Counted from the stretch's first letter, positions 17,553 to 25,950 are shown. The stretch: 64,000 bases of DNA from Anaerobacillus alkalilacustris (GCF_001866005.1 NZ_MLQR01000020.1:1-64000), one strand, 5' to 3'. A program made the numbers and translations. Notes: generated by a model not told the origin, from the letters alone.

Positions 17553-17663
17553 TTATTCCAATCTTAAAGGGTATCGAACTAAAAAAATCAAGATTAGGAT
17601 GGGGATTAACTGCCTCTAGAGCTCGCGTAAGTAAAACTCTAATTGATTAAAGTTCAGATTTAT
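17552..17663 (+). repeat. Repeat family A, degenerate copy A3
   Basis: Shares the TTATTCCAATCTTAAAGGG start, GGGGATTAACTGCC in the middle and GATTAAAGTTCAGATTTAT at the end with A1. Modules H2 and part of H3 are missing. Confidence 0.6.
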
Positions 17664-17669
17664 AAAACA

Positions 17670-18326
17670 TTAACGTTTCGTCGTTAATTGTTTTGAAACC
17701 ATATATTTTTCTAGTTTTCTCTTAACGCGGGTTAGTGCATTATCAATAGCTTTCACTGAGCGATTATTATTTTGAGATATTTCTTTATATGAAAGCCCAT
17801 CCAAATATAAATCAAGAACATCACGTTCTAAATCTGTCAGAAGTTCAGATATTTTAACCTCAATAATATTATAGTCTTCCTGATTAATAAATAGTTCTTC
17901 AGGATCTAGTGTTTTTGAGCAAGTGACCAAATCCATTAATGTCCGGTTTGGTTCTTCGTCAAAAATAGGCTTGTCTAACGAGATAGACGAATTTAGGGGG
18001 ATATGTTTTTGCCGGGTTGCAGATTTAATGGCCGATATAATTTGTCTTGTAATGCAAAGCTCCGCAAATGATTTAAAAGATTTTAATTTATCTTTCTTAA
18101 AATCTCTTATTGCTTTAAAAAGACCAATCATACCTTCTTGAATGATATCTTCTCGGTCAGCTCCGATTAAAAAATATGATCTAGCTTTGGCGTTAACAAA
18201 TTGTCGGTATTTATGTATTAAAAAATCGTGTGCATCATCATCTCCACGATGAACTAAATCTACTATATCTTCATCTGGCACATCTTTATATTTGTAATTA
18301 TGGAACGTTTTACCATTTCTGTTCAA
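17670..18326 (-). CDS. sigH: SigH-like sporulation sigma factor (possible paralogue)
   Basis: I choose the TTG at 18326-18324, preceded by GGGGTGA; this gives 218 residues, the length of B. subtilis SigH. Region 2 is nearly identical to SigH (KARSYFLIGADREDIIQEGM, FAELCITRQIISAIKSATRQ), as is HIPLNSSISLDKPIFDEEPN. Region 4 (LSYKEISQNNNRSVKAIDNALTRVKRKLEKY) has diverged somewhat in the recognition helix. SigH drives early sporulation and competence genes. The usual neighbours of sigH (rlmB/yacP upstream; rpmGB-secE-nusG downstream) are absent and the gene is flanked by repeats on both sides, so this may be a relocated or second copy. Confidence 0.9.
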   Translation of the reverse strand: MNRNGKTFHNYKYKDVPDEDIVDLVHRGDDDAHDFLIHKYRQFVNAKARSYFLIGADREDIIQEGMIGLFKAIRDFKKDKLKSFKSFAELCITRQIISAIKSATRQKHIPLNSSISLDKPIFDEEPNRTLMDLVTCSKTLDPEELFINQEDYNIIEVKISELLTDLERDVLDLYLDGLSYKEISQNNNRSVKAIDNALTRVKRKLEKYMVSKQLTTKR

Positions 18327-18364
18327 AAAATCACCCCGACTCGAACCCAAGTTAGTTTGAGATA

Positions 18365-18394
18365 ATTATACAATATGAATTTTTATAGCGTCAA
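18365..18394 (-). promoter_or_regulatory. Sigma-A promoter of the SigH-like gene
   Basis: Reading the minus strand: -35 TTGACG (18394-18389), an 18-base spacer, -10 TATAAT (18370-18365), about 40 bases before the TTG start. Confidence 0.7.
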
Positions 18395-18490
18395 GGTTAT
18401 AAGGTACTACTCTTGACAGGTACCATGCACTTTTTGATAAGTTAAGTATGAAAATTCTAACTAATAAGCGGATTTTAGGTTATGGATGCA

Positions 18491-18567
18491 AAGGTCCAAT
18501 AAGTTAAACTAACAATCAAGTGGAGGATGAAGGAAACATCCTCACTGATTGAAGTTCAGATTTATAA
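18491..18567 (+). repeat. Repeat family A, partial copy A4 (module H3)
   Basis: Contains the AAGTTAAACTAACAATCA arm and the CACTGATTGAAGTTCAG arm of the third hairpin, with a GTCCAATAAG variant of the GTCCGATA linker. Modules H1 and H2 are absent. The remaining sequence to the chemoreceptor gene shows nothing notable. Confidence 0.65.
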
Positions 18568-18760
18568 ACTCACAAATTTGTTCTTTTTATTCCCAAAATT
18601 AAGGCATGCTAAAACTCTCTAAAATCTGACATTATTATTCGTTGTACACACAATTGTAACATTTTATCCATAATTTCTCTGGGTTTTTCTAGTAATATAA
18701 ATACGTTGAAGATGGATTTATATAATAATTATTACTTATGACAACAATGAGGTGTATTTT

Positions 18761-20458
18761 TTGAACTGGACAATCGGAAAAAAATTAATTGCATTTGTTT
18801 CACTTTCAATTTTTGCGTTAACGGTTATTTTATCGACCGTTAACTATATTACTACAAAAAATAGTTTAATTGAGAGTGCCCAACACAAACTAATTTCAGA
18901 CTTACAATTAGGGTATCAATATTTAGATTTTAGATTTCCAGGTGATTGGAGTGTAGCGGACGGAATATTGTATAAAGGTAATGTGAAAATTAGTGAAAAC
19001 TATGAAATTGTTGATAAAATAAGTGAGTTAACTGGTGGAAATTCAGTTACTATATTTTTATATGATACAAGGGTAACGACTAATGTGGTTACAAATGATG
19101 GTGTAAGAGCAATTGGATCAAAAGTTTCAGACGAAATAAAAGAATTCGTTCTTGATCAAGGAGCTCGTTTTATTGGACGGGCTGATGTAGTAGGTATATG
19201 GAATCAAACAGCTTATGATCCAATTCTAAATAAAAATGGTGATGTAATTGGAATTTGGTACACAGGTGTACCTGAACAGCCTTATAACCAAATTGCCTTA
19301 AAAGGTTCTTTTCTAAACATTGGTATTGCCGGAGTTATCATGTTTTCGATCTTTGTCATTAGTTATTTTTATTTAAATCAAATGATCATTAAACCGTTAA
19401 AAATGTTGACTGAATTTGCAAATAAAATTGCTAATCTTGAACTTAATGGGAAATCTTTTAATCCAAAGAAGAATGATGAGATTTCACAACTCGGTAAATC
19501 TTTTACAAAAATGAAAGAAAATCTATATGAAATCGTTCAAAATTTAATTGAAAGCAGCAATAGTGTAACAGATGCATCAACGAGCCTTTCAGCTAGTGCA
19601 AAACAAACAGAAGAATCTGCTACACAAATTTCTTCGGCTGTTCAAGAAATCGCTGCTGGTGCTAGTGAACAAACAGATCATACCAAAGAAATAATAAAGA
19701 TGATGGAAGCTTCAGTAAATAAAGTTGGAGAAGGGCTTCAACAAGCTAGTGATACGCTTATGTTATCAAAAAAGTCAACTCAATCTGCTTATGATGGGAA
19801 CAACGCTATTACTAATGCAATTAAACATCTAGAGAAAATTACAAAATCTGTAGAAGCTTCAACCCAAAATGTTAATAACCTAGGAAAACGTTCAGAGGAG
19901 ATTGGGAGTATTATCACAACCATTACTTCAATTGCTGATCAAACAAACTTGTTAGCTTTAAATGCTGCTATTGAAGCGGCACGTGCTGGAGAACATGGTA
20001 AGGGTTTTGCAGTAGTCGCTGATGAAGTAAGGAAACTAGCAGAAGAATCAAGTAAGTCGGCAGGACAAATTACTGCTTTAATCCAATCGATTCAAGCAGA
20101 TACCAACGTAACTGTGGAGTTCATGGAGAAAAACTTAATAGCTGTTCATGAACAGGTTCAAATTATTGAAAAAGGTCAAAATGCTTTAAAAGAAATTGTC
20201 CAACAAACTGAATTGACGGAGCAAAGTGCACTTAGCACAAATCAAGTTTTCAATGAATTAAAAGACAATGCCGAACAAACTTTAGGTGCTGTCAAAGAAA
20301 TTTCAAGTATTATTGAACAAACATCAGCATCAACTGAAGAAGTATCAGCTTCAACTGAAGAACAGACTGCAACTGTCGAAGAAATTTCAGCGAACGCTGA
20401 ACAGTTAGCCAAGATGTCTGAGAATTTACAGACCCAAATTAATCATTTTAAATTATAG
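18761..20458 (+). CDS. Methyl-accepting chemotaxis protein with Cache sensor
   Basis: The TTG at 18761 follows GAGGTG by six bases and gives 565 residues starting MNWTIGKKL. Layout: membrane helix (about 8-30), extracellular Cache_3-like domain (about 35-185; [36 protein letters not shown]), second helix (about 190-210), HAMP (about 212-262), and a long cytoplasmic coiled coil with the signalling tip [21 protein letters not shown] (about 390-410). Methylation helices with EQTxxTEE runs follow. Cache_3 modules often bind small carboxylates, but the ligand is unknown. A terminator follows; no che genes are nearby. Confidence 0.93.
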   Translation: MNWTIGKKLIAFVSLSIFALTVILSTVNYITTKNSLIESAQHKLISDLQLGYQYLDFRFPGDWSVADGILYKGNVKISENYEIVDKISELTGGNSVTIFLYDTRVTTNVVTNDGVRAIGSKVSDEIKEFVLDQGARFIGRADVVGIWNQTAYDPILNKNGDVIGIWYTGVPEQPYNQIALKGSFLNIGIAGVIMFSIFVISYFYLNQMIIKPLKMLTEFANKIANLELNGKSFNPKKNDEISQLGKSFTKMKENLYEIVQNLIESSNSVTDASTSLSASAKQTEESATQISSAVQEIAAGASEQTDHTKEIIKMMEASVNKVGEGLQQASDTLMLSKKSTQSAYDGNNAITNAIKHLEKITKSVEASTQNVNNLGKRSEEIGSIITTITSIADQTNLLALNAAIEAARAGEHGKGFAVVADEVRKLAEESSKSAGQITALIQSIQADTNVTVEFMEKNLIAVHEQVQIIEKGQNALKEIVQQTELTEQSALSTNQVFNELKDNAEQTLGAVKEISSIIEQTSASTEEVSASTEEQTATVEEISANAEQLAKMSENLQTQINHFKL

Positions 20459-20494
20459 TATTTTCATTTTAGATTTGAAGTTAGCCTTAGAGTC

Positions 20495-20524
20495 AAAAGA
20501 CGAGCTTATAAACTCGTCTTTTTT
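20495..20524 (+). terminator. Terminator of the chemoreceptor gene
   Basis: AAAAGACGAG and CTCGTCTTTT pair over a ten-base loop, ending in six T. Confidence 0.92.
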
Positions 20525-20670
20525 AAATGAAAATTTTTAAAGCGCCTTATTAAGTCCTTTATAAGCAAATATTATCAAATCTAAACTCATTAATAAACGA
20601 TTTACATTAGTATAAATGAAGTCATCTAAAGATAGGCAAAACAATATAATGACGCTATGGAAGGTAATGA

Positions 20671-20800
20671 TTTATCTGAATTTTTTTTAGGGTATAAGAC
20701 CCCCACCTCTAAGCGTAGCGTAGGTGGGATTTCCAATCAGGTGGAGTAGACTCTCCACCTGATTTTCTGGTGTTTCAGCTTCCTAAAACGAGTTCACTTG
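20671..20800 (+). repeat. Repeat family B, copy B1
   Basis: Three hairpins: a CCCACCT...AGGTGGG stem with a CTAAGCGTAG loop; TCAGGTGGAG...TCCACCTGA; and a TTTCAGCTTCCTAAAA stem ending in ACGAGTTCACTT. It begins with TTTATCTGAATTTTTTTT, shared with B2. This resembles the paired imperfect palindromes at IS200/IS605-type ends, but no transposase is inside. Confidence 0.7.
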
Positions 20801-20836
20801 ATTTAAGATTAAGATAACAGCTGAATTTTCTATGTA

Positions 20837-21313
20837 TCATTTCAACAAGTTCTTAATATCTTCCTCTATTTTTAACGGAGATGTCGTAGGTCCATAACGT
20901 TTTACTACATTTCCATTTTTGTTAATTAGAAACTTTGTGAAATTCCATTTTATTTTAGGAGTCAATATCCCTTTAGTTTCCATCGTTAAATAATTAAACA
21001 GTGGGTGAGTATTATCTCCTTTAACATCTACTTTTTTAAATAGAGTAAAGGTAACTCCAAAGTTCAATTTGCATCGTTCTGCCATTTCCTCATTAGTACC
21101 AGGTTCCTGGTTCATAAATTGATTACTTGGAAAGCCTAAAACCTCAAAGTTGTTCTCTTTATATGTATCATATAATTTTTGTAATTCATTAAATTGAGGA
21201 GCAAATCCGCATTTAGTTGCCGTATTAACAACTAAGAGTACTTTACCTTCATAGTCCGCTAATGACTTATTGTCTCCATTTATCATCAGTGCCGAAAATT
21301 TATATATACTCAT
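20837..21313 (-). CDS. Glutathione peroxidase family (thiol peroxidase)
   Basis: The start is the ATG at 21313, preceded by GAGGAAGA, giving 158 residues. Catalytic residues of the GPx fold are present: C35 in VNTATKCGFAPQ (cysteine instead of selenocysteine), the glutamine in GFPSNQF and the tryptophan in KWNFTKFL. The resolving-cysteine segment AERCKLNFGVTF is typical of bacterial GPx that use thioredoxin. It reduces hydroperoxides in the cytosol; the homologue in B. subtilis is BsaA. It is monocistronic, between repeats B1 and A5. Confidence 0.93.
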   Translation of the reverse strand: MSIYKFSALMINGDNKSLADYEGKVLLVVNTATKCGFAPQFNELQKLYDTYKENNFEVLGFPSNQFMNQEPGTNEEMAERCKLNFGVTFTLFKKVDVKGDNTHPLFNYLTMETKGILTPKIKWNFTKFLINKNGNVVKRYGPTTSPLKIEEDIKNLLK

Positions 21314-21558
21314 GTCTATTCTTCCTCTCAATATTAATTTCTATATTTTAATGCATCTCATAACTCCTTATTCTTTCTATCATAATACTATATCAAATTA
21401 CGAGAGCGGTCGTAAGGTACTACGATTTTCTTAGGATCTTGTAAATAGATGTTTGTATTATTTTGATTGTTCAAATTTTTAATATATAGAACACACCTAA
21501 AAATAATGAAACTTTTAGAAGTTAGTACCGTATTTATAATTGATATCTTTTCCATATT

Positions 21559-21771
21559 TATAAAGCTGAACTTCAATCAGTGGGGGGCCTTCATCCTCGA
21601 CTGATTGTTAGTTTAACTTATACCACAGGCATAAGAATAACTAATCATCAGCTGCACTGATGAAAGTTATTCTATATCGGACCTTAAGGGGCCGTTAATC
21701 CCCCAACTAAACTTTTCGAATTTCTTACGTTTTGATGTGGGTCTTACTGCCCCTTAAAGTGGGATAAAAAG
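21559..21771 (-). repeat. Repeat family A, full-length copy A5 (inverted)
   Basis: On the minus strand this copy carries all three modules in the order H1 (GGGGCAGTAAGACCC...GGGGATTAACGGCCCCTTAA), H2 (a shortened GAATAAC...GTTATTC stem with ATCATCAG) and H3 (AACTAACAATCAGT...ACTGATTGAAGTTCAG). With A1 it defines the full element of about 205-215 bp. The 245 bases between the GPx gene and A5 hold no recognisable gene. Confidence 0.75.
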
Positions 21772-21840
21772 ACGAATAGATATGAGTTTTTGACTTTTAG
21801 TTTAATCTAAAGAGTAATTATGAATTAAGGGGGGAGTTAA

Positions 21841-22107
21841 TTGAAAATTTTTTATGGTAAACAAAAAGGTGATATTTTGATTGAAGTAGATTCGATGGTT
21901 ACAGGCGAAGTAACTGGTGATATAGTCGTTCTGCCTGGAGCACATTTAGATTTATCAGCGTCGGTCGAAGGAAATGTTACTTTGATGAGACATTCAAAAG
22001 CATCAATCAGAGGTCCGATTAATGGAAATCTTTATGATGAAGGGGGAACGATCGAACTTTTTAGTATTATAAGTGGAGATGTTGTAAAAAGTTACGGTAT
22101 AAAGTAA
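21841..22107 (+). CDS. Small bactofilin-like beta-repeat protein
   Basis: The TTG start lies behind AAGGGGGGAG. The 88 residues consist of short hydrophobic/glycine repeats (GDILIEVDSMVTGEVTGDIV, HLDLSASVEGNVTLM, ASIRGPINGNLY, TIELFSIISGDVV) typical of the parallel beta-solenoid of bactofilin/polymer-forming proteins. It is shorter than a full bactofilin (about 110-150 residues) and lacks the usual N-terminal tail. It could polymerise or cap such a filament. No partner gene is adjacent. Confidence 0.55.
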   Translation: MKIFYGKQKGDILIEVDSMVTGEVTGDIVVLPGAHLDLSASVEGNVTLMRHSKASIRGPINGNLYDEGGTIELFSIISGDVVKSYGIK

Positions 22108-22235
22108 CCTAGTTGTGTTTACTTCCCACAAACTAAATCTATGCATAAATAATTGATTAACTAATATATTTTTTTACTCTATAACTATGAATACTGATAT
22201 ATTTTTCATAAATATTCGATAAAAGATTAACATGC

Positions 22236-22429
22236 GCCTCTGTAGCTCTAGAAGGGAAGAGCGCCGTAAAACATTGTAGGAACGGGTCGCAAGGCAAGGG
22301 TTTCAGAAGCACCGAAAAGCAAATTAGCTGAGACGGGTGAAATTCCTGTCGGTGAAACTCCGTAGGGAAGCGTGTTCCCCCTAGCCTATGCTTACGTAAG
22401 GAGTACGGGTTCGAATCCCGTCAGAGGCA
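22236..22429 (+). ncRNA. tRNA-like structured RNA with a large insertion at the anticodon arm
   Basis: The outer parts look like a tRNA. GCCTCTG (22236-22242) pairs perfectly with CAGAGGC (22422-22428). U8-A9-like TA and a D-arm GCTC...GAGC (22245-22262) follow. At the 3' side a canonical T-arm ACGGG-TTCGAAT-CCCGT (22405-22421) abuts the acceptor strand, with discriminator A22429 and no encoded CCA. Where the anticodon arm should be, CGTAA (22264-22268) pairs with TTACG (22392-22396) and encloses 123 bases. These contain further stems: ACGGG-TGAAATT-CCTGT, CGG...CCG and GGGAA...TTCCC. I find no standard seven-base anticodon loop or U33. It could be an intron-bearing tRNA, a tRNA-mimic RNA or a disrupted tRNA. 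Confidence 0.55.
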
Positions 22430-22514
22430 TCACGTAAAAGCTATAAAGCACGATGATTATTTCACTATTGTAAGTAGTCTTCTTTTATATAAGGAATCTT
22501 TAGGAGGAGAGATT

Positions 22515-22637
22515 ATGAGCCGAAATGATAGAGAAATCACTGATCTATTCGATAGAGGTTTTTTTGGGAAACCAGGATGTATGATTTTACTTATAGTAGC
22601 TATTATTGCATTTTTTACAATAAAGAATCTATTTTAG
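22515..22637 (+). CDS. Small single-pass membrane protein (40 residues)
   Basis: ATG at 22515 follows AGGAGGAGA, one of the best ribosome binding sites in the window. The peptide MSRNDREITDLFDRGFFGKP is followed by a hydrophobic stretch CMILLIVAIIAFFTIKNLF ending at the stop. So it has a polar N-terminus, a GxPG turn and one membrane helix, with N-in or N-out undetermined. It resembles other unnamed Bacillus small membrane proteins; no function is inferred. It lies 85 bases after the tRNA-like RNA. Confidence 0.65.
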   Translation: MSRNDREITDLFDRGFFGKPGCMILLIVAIIAFFTIKNLF

Positions 22638-22770
22638 TTATGAGGCGGAAATTAGTAGAGACAATTTGAACAAATATTCAATTTGAGGTAAACATAGATA
22701 GATGACACAAATGTATTTTCTTTGTTTGTGTAGGTGTTACTTGAAAATATTTAGCATTCCTTTGACGCTC

Positions 22771-22807
22771 AGGCGCTTCTCCTAAAAATTAGGGGAGCGC
22801 CATTTTT
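22771..22807 (+). terminator. Terminator before the ECF sigma operon
   Basis: GGCGCTTCTCCT and AGGGGAGCGCC form a stem with two G-U pairs over a seven-base loop, followed by ATTTTT. It separates the small membrane protein gene from the next operon. Confidence 0.8.
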
Positions 22808-22896
22808 ATGACCTAAGAAAATTTTTTCTGAAAAAGTGTAGTGTTTTTTCATTATACTTCGTCTATTATTGTGAAGGTGGAAAGGAGGGGAGAGAG

Positions 22897-23442
22897 ATTA
22901 GTAGTGAAGAAGTGTTGATAAAGCAAATCCTAGCAGGCAATGATCATGCCTTTCGTTTACTAGTTCAAAAATATCGCAATCATATTTATAAAATTGTTTA
23001 TTCAGTACTTCGGAATGAAAAGGATGCAGAAGATGCCGCTCAGGAGGCTTTTATAAAAATTTATTCTTCTCTTCCAAAATATGAGGGGAAAGGGTTTAAA
23101 ACGTGGATGACGAGAATTGCGTTAAATCACTCAATCGATACTAAGCGTAAGCGCGATCGGATGAAAGAAGAAGTGAAAGAAGAAATTAATCTACAACTTG
23201 TAATTTCTAATAATGAAAATATAGAAGATGAGCTTTTAAAAAAAGAGAAGAAACTCCAAGTTCAAAAACATATTAATGAATTACCAAAAAATTACCGGGA
23301 TGTTGTTCAAGGCTTTTACATACAAGAAAAAAGTTTTCAACAATTAGCGAGTGAGCAAGGGGTTAAGGAAAAATCAATCGAAGTGAAACTTCATAGAGCT
23401 CGAAAGTGGATGAAAGCCCGTTGGAAGGAGGAGAATTTTTAG
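22897..23442 (+). CDS. ECF RNA polymerase sigma factor
   Basis: About 176-181 residues. Region 2: DHAFRLLVQKYRNHIYKIVY, DAEDAAQEAFIKIYSSL, KGFKTWMTRIALNHSIDTKR. Region 4: LPKNYRDVVQGFYIQEKSFQQLA, KEKSIEVKLHRARKWMK. The ribosome binding site AAAGGAGGGG ends at 22890, so the best-spaced start is an ATT at 22897; the first conventional codon, GTG at 22912, is about 21 bases away. The sigma factor is followed without a gap by its zinc anti-sigma gene, a multipass membrane protein and a LiaF-like protein. It resembles SigW/SigX/SigM-type envelope stress sigmas, but I cannot assign it to one. A CGTCTA -10-like word occurs at 22860, without a good -35. Confidence 0.9.
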   Translation: MSSEEVLIKQILAGNDHAFRLLVQKYRNHIYKIVYSVLRNEKDAEDAAQEAFIKIYSSLPKYEGKGFKTWMTRIALNHSIDTKRKRDRMKEEVKEEINLQLVISNNENIEDELLKKEKKLQVQKHINELPKNYRDVVQGFYIQEKSFQQLASEQGVKEKSIEVKLHRARKWMKARWKEENF

Positions 23443-23871
23443 ATGAATCATATTTCAAGAGATGATTTAGAGCGATATGCAAAAGGTGAATTAGAAGAAA
23501 GACAGCGTGATGAATGCGAAACTCACTTATATTCGTGCGATCAATGTATGTCTACGTACATGTCAGTTTTAGAAGTGATTGGATCGTCTTTACCTGACAT
23601 CAAAGAAGAAAGTTTATTCACTGATCAAATCATGCAAAAAATAAATGAAGATAAAATTGATAAAGTAGCCAAAAGACCATTTTACGAGCAAACATTTTTC
23701 CATTACATGCTAGCTGCAACACTTACGATCATTTTGATGACTTCAGGAGTATTCCAATCACTTACAGGTTATATCGATGAGGTTCAAAGGACCAGATTAT
23801 CTGAAGAGACTCCATCAATCACAAACAAAATACTAGAAACGACGTTTATTCGAATAAATAATGAGGACTAA
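23443..23871 (+). CDS. Zinc-type anti-sigma factor
   Basis: A 142-residue protein with the ZAS motif H28-x3-C32-x2-C35 (CETHLYSCDQC) in a cytoplasmic N-terminal domain that would clamp the upstream sigma factor. One membrane helix lies at about 86-106 (YMLAATLTIILMTSGVFQSL) and an extracytoplasmic tail of about 35 residues follows. The ATG comes immediately after the sigma stop with GGAGGAG upstream, so synthesis is coupled. Regulated proteolysis or direct sensing would release sigma; which one is not visible. Confidence 0.9.
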   Translation: MNHISRDDLERYAKGELEERQRDECETHLYSCDQCMSTYMSVLEVIGSSLPDIKEESLFTDQIMQKINEDKIDKVAKRPFYEQTFFHYMLAATLTIILMTSGVFQSLTGYIDEVQRTRLSEETPSITNKILETTFIRINNED

Positions 23872-23879
23872 GGAGGAAA

Positions 23880-24971
23880 ATGTTAAATATGAAAAATCAA
23901 GCAGGACATCCTTTTATAGCATTTTTACTATCAGTCATTCCTGGTGGAGGGCAATTTTATTACGGAAATTCTTTACGTGGAATGTTTTACTTTTTTGCGA
24001 CGATCGGTTTTATTGCTTTAGGAATTGGATTAACGATCATAACTGGGAGTGAAGTTTTTCTATTATTGGCGTTAATTGGGGTTGCTATTTATTTGTTTAG
24101 CTTTGTAGATACCATTATTGTCGGTATACGAAGACCTCGAGCGATGAATTATCAGGATGGTGCCGTTCAAGAAAGTAGTTCTGAATCAGAACGGTTCTTT
24201 ACAATTGTTCTTTCGTTTATCCCGGGTGTCGGTCACTTTCAATTAGGGTTAATGAACCGAGGTTTCACATTTTTAACAGCCTTTTTAGGCGCAGCGATTA
24301 TGATCTTTTTTACTTCTATTATTTTACGACAAGGCGCATTTCTAATTTTTATGGCTTTTTTACCTGTTGTTTGGGTATATAGCTTTTTTGATGCGATCCA
24401 GCATTTAAATAGAAAGCAACGTGGCGAAACGCTTGAAGATCGTTCATTTTTAGACGATATTGAAAATCGCCGTGAGGATGGTCGTAAAAGTAAGTCTATC
24501 GCTACATTACTATCGATTTTTCCGGGTGCAGGTCATCTTTATTTAGGCTACCAACAACGTGGCATACAGTTAATGGCTGCATTTCTGTTTTCACTGTATA
24601 TATTAGATACACTCAGATTAGGCATTTTTTTGTTTTTAATCCCAATTATATGGTTTTACAGCTTTTTTGATGGACTACAAAAAGCAAGCAAACACGGGGA
24701 AGGTCCAATCGAAGATACGCCAATTATTACTTATTTTGTTAACTATCAGCGTTGGATTGGAATTGCCTTAATGGTTTTAGGTTTGTTTTATATGTTTGAT
24801 CGTGTGTTCATCCCATCAATTGCACCGAAGCTTGTCGATATTTTGAACGTTGATATTCGTCGTTGGTATTATGATTATTTTCAAATTGTCATTGTTTGTA
24901 TTTTACTCATTGGTGGTGGATTTAAATTAATGATTGGTAGTAAAACGAGAAAAGGAAGTGATGTATCGTGA
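23880..24971 (+). CDS. Multipass membrane protein with three repeated SxxPGxG/H units
   Basis: A 363-residue protein built from three internal repeats. Each contains a PG[GVA]G[QH]-type motif before a helix pair: LSVIPGGGQFYYGNSLRGMFYF (about 18-38), LSFIPGVGHFQLGLMNRGFTFL (about 113-135), LSIFPGAGHLYLGYQQRGIQLM (about 210-232). Each unit ends in a WVYSFFDAIQ/WFYSFFDGLQ-like motif. This is like a triplicated TM2-type unit. About eight helices are predicted. AGGAGG lies only three bases before ATG 23880, so ATG 23889 is an alternative start. It is probably the effector or sensor of the ECF operon; function is unknown. Confidence 0.75.
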   Translation: MLNMKNQAGHPFIAFLLSVIPGGGQFYYGNSLRGMFYFFATIGFIALGIGLTIITGSEVFLLLALIGVAIYLFSFVDTIIVGIRRPRAMNYQDGAVQESSSESERFFTIVLSFIPGVGHFQLGLMNRGFTFLTAFLGAAIMIFFTSIILRQGAFLIFMAFLPVVWVYSFFDAIQHLNRKQRGETLEDRSFLDDIENRREDGRKSKSIATLLSIFPGAGHLYLGYQQRGIQLMAAFLFSLYILDTLRLGIFLFLIPIIWFYSFFDGLQKASKHGEGPIEDTPIITYFVNYQRWIGIALMVLGLFYMFDRVFIPSIAPKLVDILNVDIRRWYYDYFQIVIVCILLIGGGFKLMIGSKTRKGSDVS

Positions 24972-25861
24972 GGACGTGGCGAGTAGGAACATTTTCAATG
25001 GGATTTGCTCTCGTTTTTTTAGGCTTGTTTCTCTTATTATCAAGAGTAATTGGATTGGACGTTCATCAGGTGATGATTTCATGGTGGCCAGTGATTTTAA
25101 TCATTTTAGGAATTGAAATTTTACTTTTTCTTTTCTTGAATAAGAAAGAAACGGTGATTATTAAATATGATTTTTTTAGTATTCTTATTATTGGTATGTT
25201 AGGAACGGTTGGCATTTCCTTTTTTATTTTTAGTTCCGTGGGACTTGTCGATGAAGTATCAGCTACCATCACTAGCCAAGATGAGACGCGAAATTTGCCT
25301 GAATTAAGTGAGGTTGTCCAACCTGAGGTTAAACGAGTGGTTGTTGAAGCAAGTTGGGATGATCTTACGGTTGAAGGTACCGAAACAAATGGAATATCTG
25401 TTTTTGGAACCTATCGGCTAAATGTTTCTCCTCATAACGAGACTGCTTTAGACAAGGAAGAATATGTAACATTCAATCAAATCGGTGATACATTGTATGT
25501 TACGATGAATCGCTTACCTCATAAAAATGGATTACATAGTAACTATCCAACGGTTAATGGTACATTGGTGGTACCTTCTAATCTTAAATTAGAGGTAAGA
25601 AGCTCGGGAAACAATATTGTTTTACGTCCACGCTTACAAGATGCTGATTGGACGATTGAGCGTGCGAGTTACGTGATTGTACATGTTCCCGCAAACGAAG
25701 ACGTTGCGGTAGAGGCTTCCCGAGTTTCTCATATTAATCATGATCATGTTGAGTGGAAAACTTCAGAAAGTGAACTTCTAGAAGGTTCATTTATAATTGG
25801 TGAGGGAAAGAATACGATTAGAATCTTAAATGCTTATCAATTGAACGTCTTTACGTTTTAA
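24968..25861 (+). CDS. LiaI/LiaF-like membrane protein with beta-rich C-terminal domain
   Basis: The GTG start overlaps the preceding stop (GTGA). The 297 residues begin with membrane segments (about 8-28, 34-54, 66-86) of the DUF5668/LiaI type (GFALVFLGLFLLLSR, WWPVILIILGIEILLF). The extracytoplasmic part (about 95-297) has the DUF4097/adhesin-like beta pattern (VKRVVVEASWDDLTVEGTE, LEVRSSGNNIVLRP). LiaF-like proteins sense or restrain envelope-stress regulators, fitting its place as last gene of the sigma/anti-sigma operon. Confidence 0.75.
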   Translation: MRTWRVGTFSMGFALVFLGLFLLLSRVIGLDVHQVMISWWPVILIILGIEILLFLFLNKKETVIIKYDFFSILIIGMLGTVGISFFIFSSVGLVDEVSATITSQDETRNLPELSEVVQPEVKRVVVEASWDDLTVEGTETNGISVFGTYRLNVSPHNETALDKEEYVTFNQIGDTLYVTMNRLPHKNGLHSNYPTVNGTLVVPSNLKLEVRSSGNNIVLRPRLQDADWTIERASYVIVHVPANEDVAVEASRVSHINHDHVEWKTSESELLEGSFIIGEGKNTIRILNAYQLNVFTF

Positions 25862-25865
25862 TTTA

Positions 25866-25950
25866 ACAAGCAAAGCGCAAGCGCCTTGGTCACGAGCGAA
25901 AGGCGCTGAAGCTAGACAGTTTTCAAGTTATAAATTTATAAATTCTGATA
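25866..25950 (-). repeat. Repeat family C, short inverted copy C2
   Basis: On the minus strand: TATCAGAATTTATAAATTTA, AAACTGTCTAGCTTCAGCGC, then GCGCTTGCGCTTTGC. Only the two ends and a few middle bases remain, so it is a minimal version of family C. The 260 bases that follow to the amidase gene hold an AAAAAGACG...AGCGCCTTTTT-like weak hairpin and no gene. Confidence 0.65.

Noticed and set aside
22262-22404. Group I intron or cobalamin riboswitch inside the tRNA-like RNA
   Set aside because: Too short for a group I core and lacking its P7/P3 motifs. A GGTGAAATTCC word resembles cobalamin elements, but the rest of that consensus is missing.
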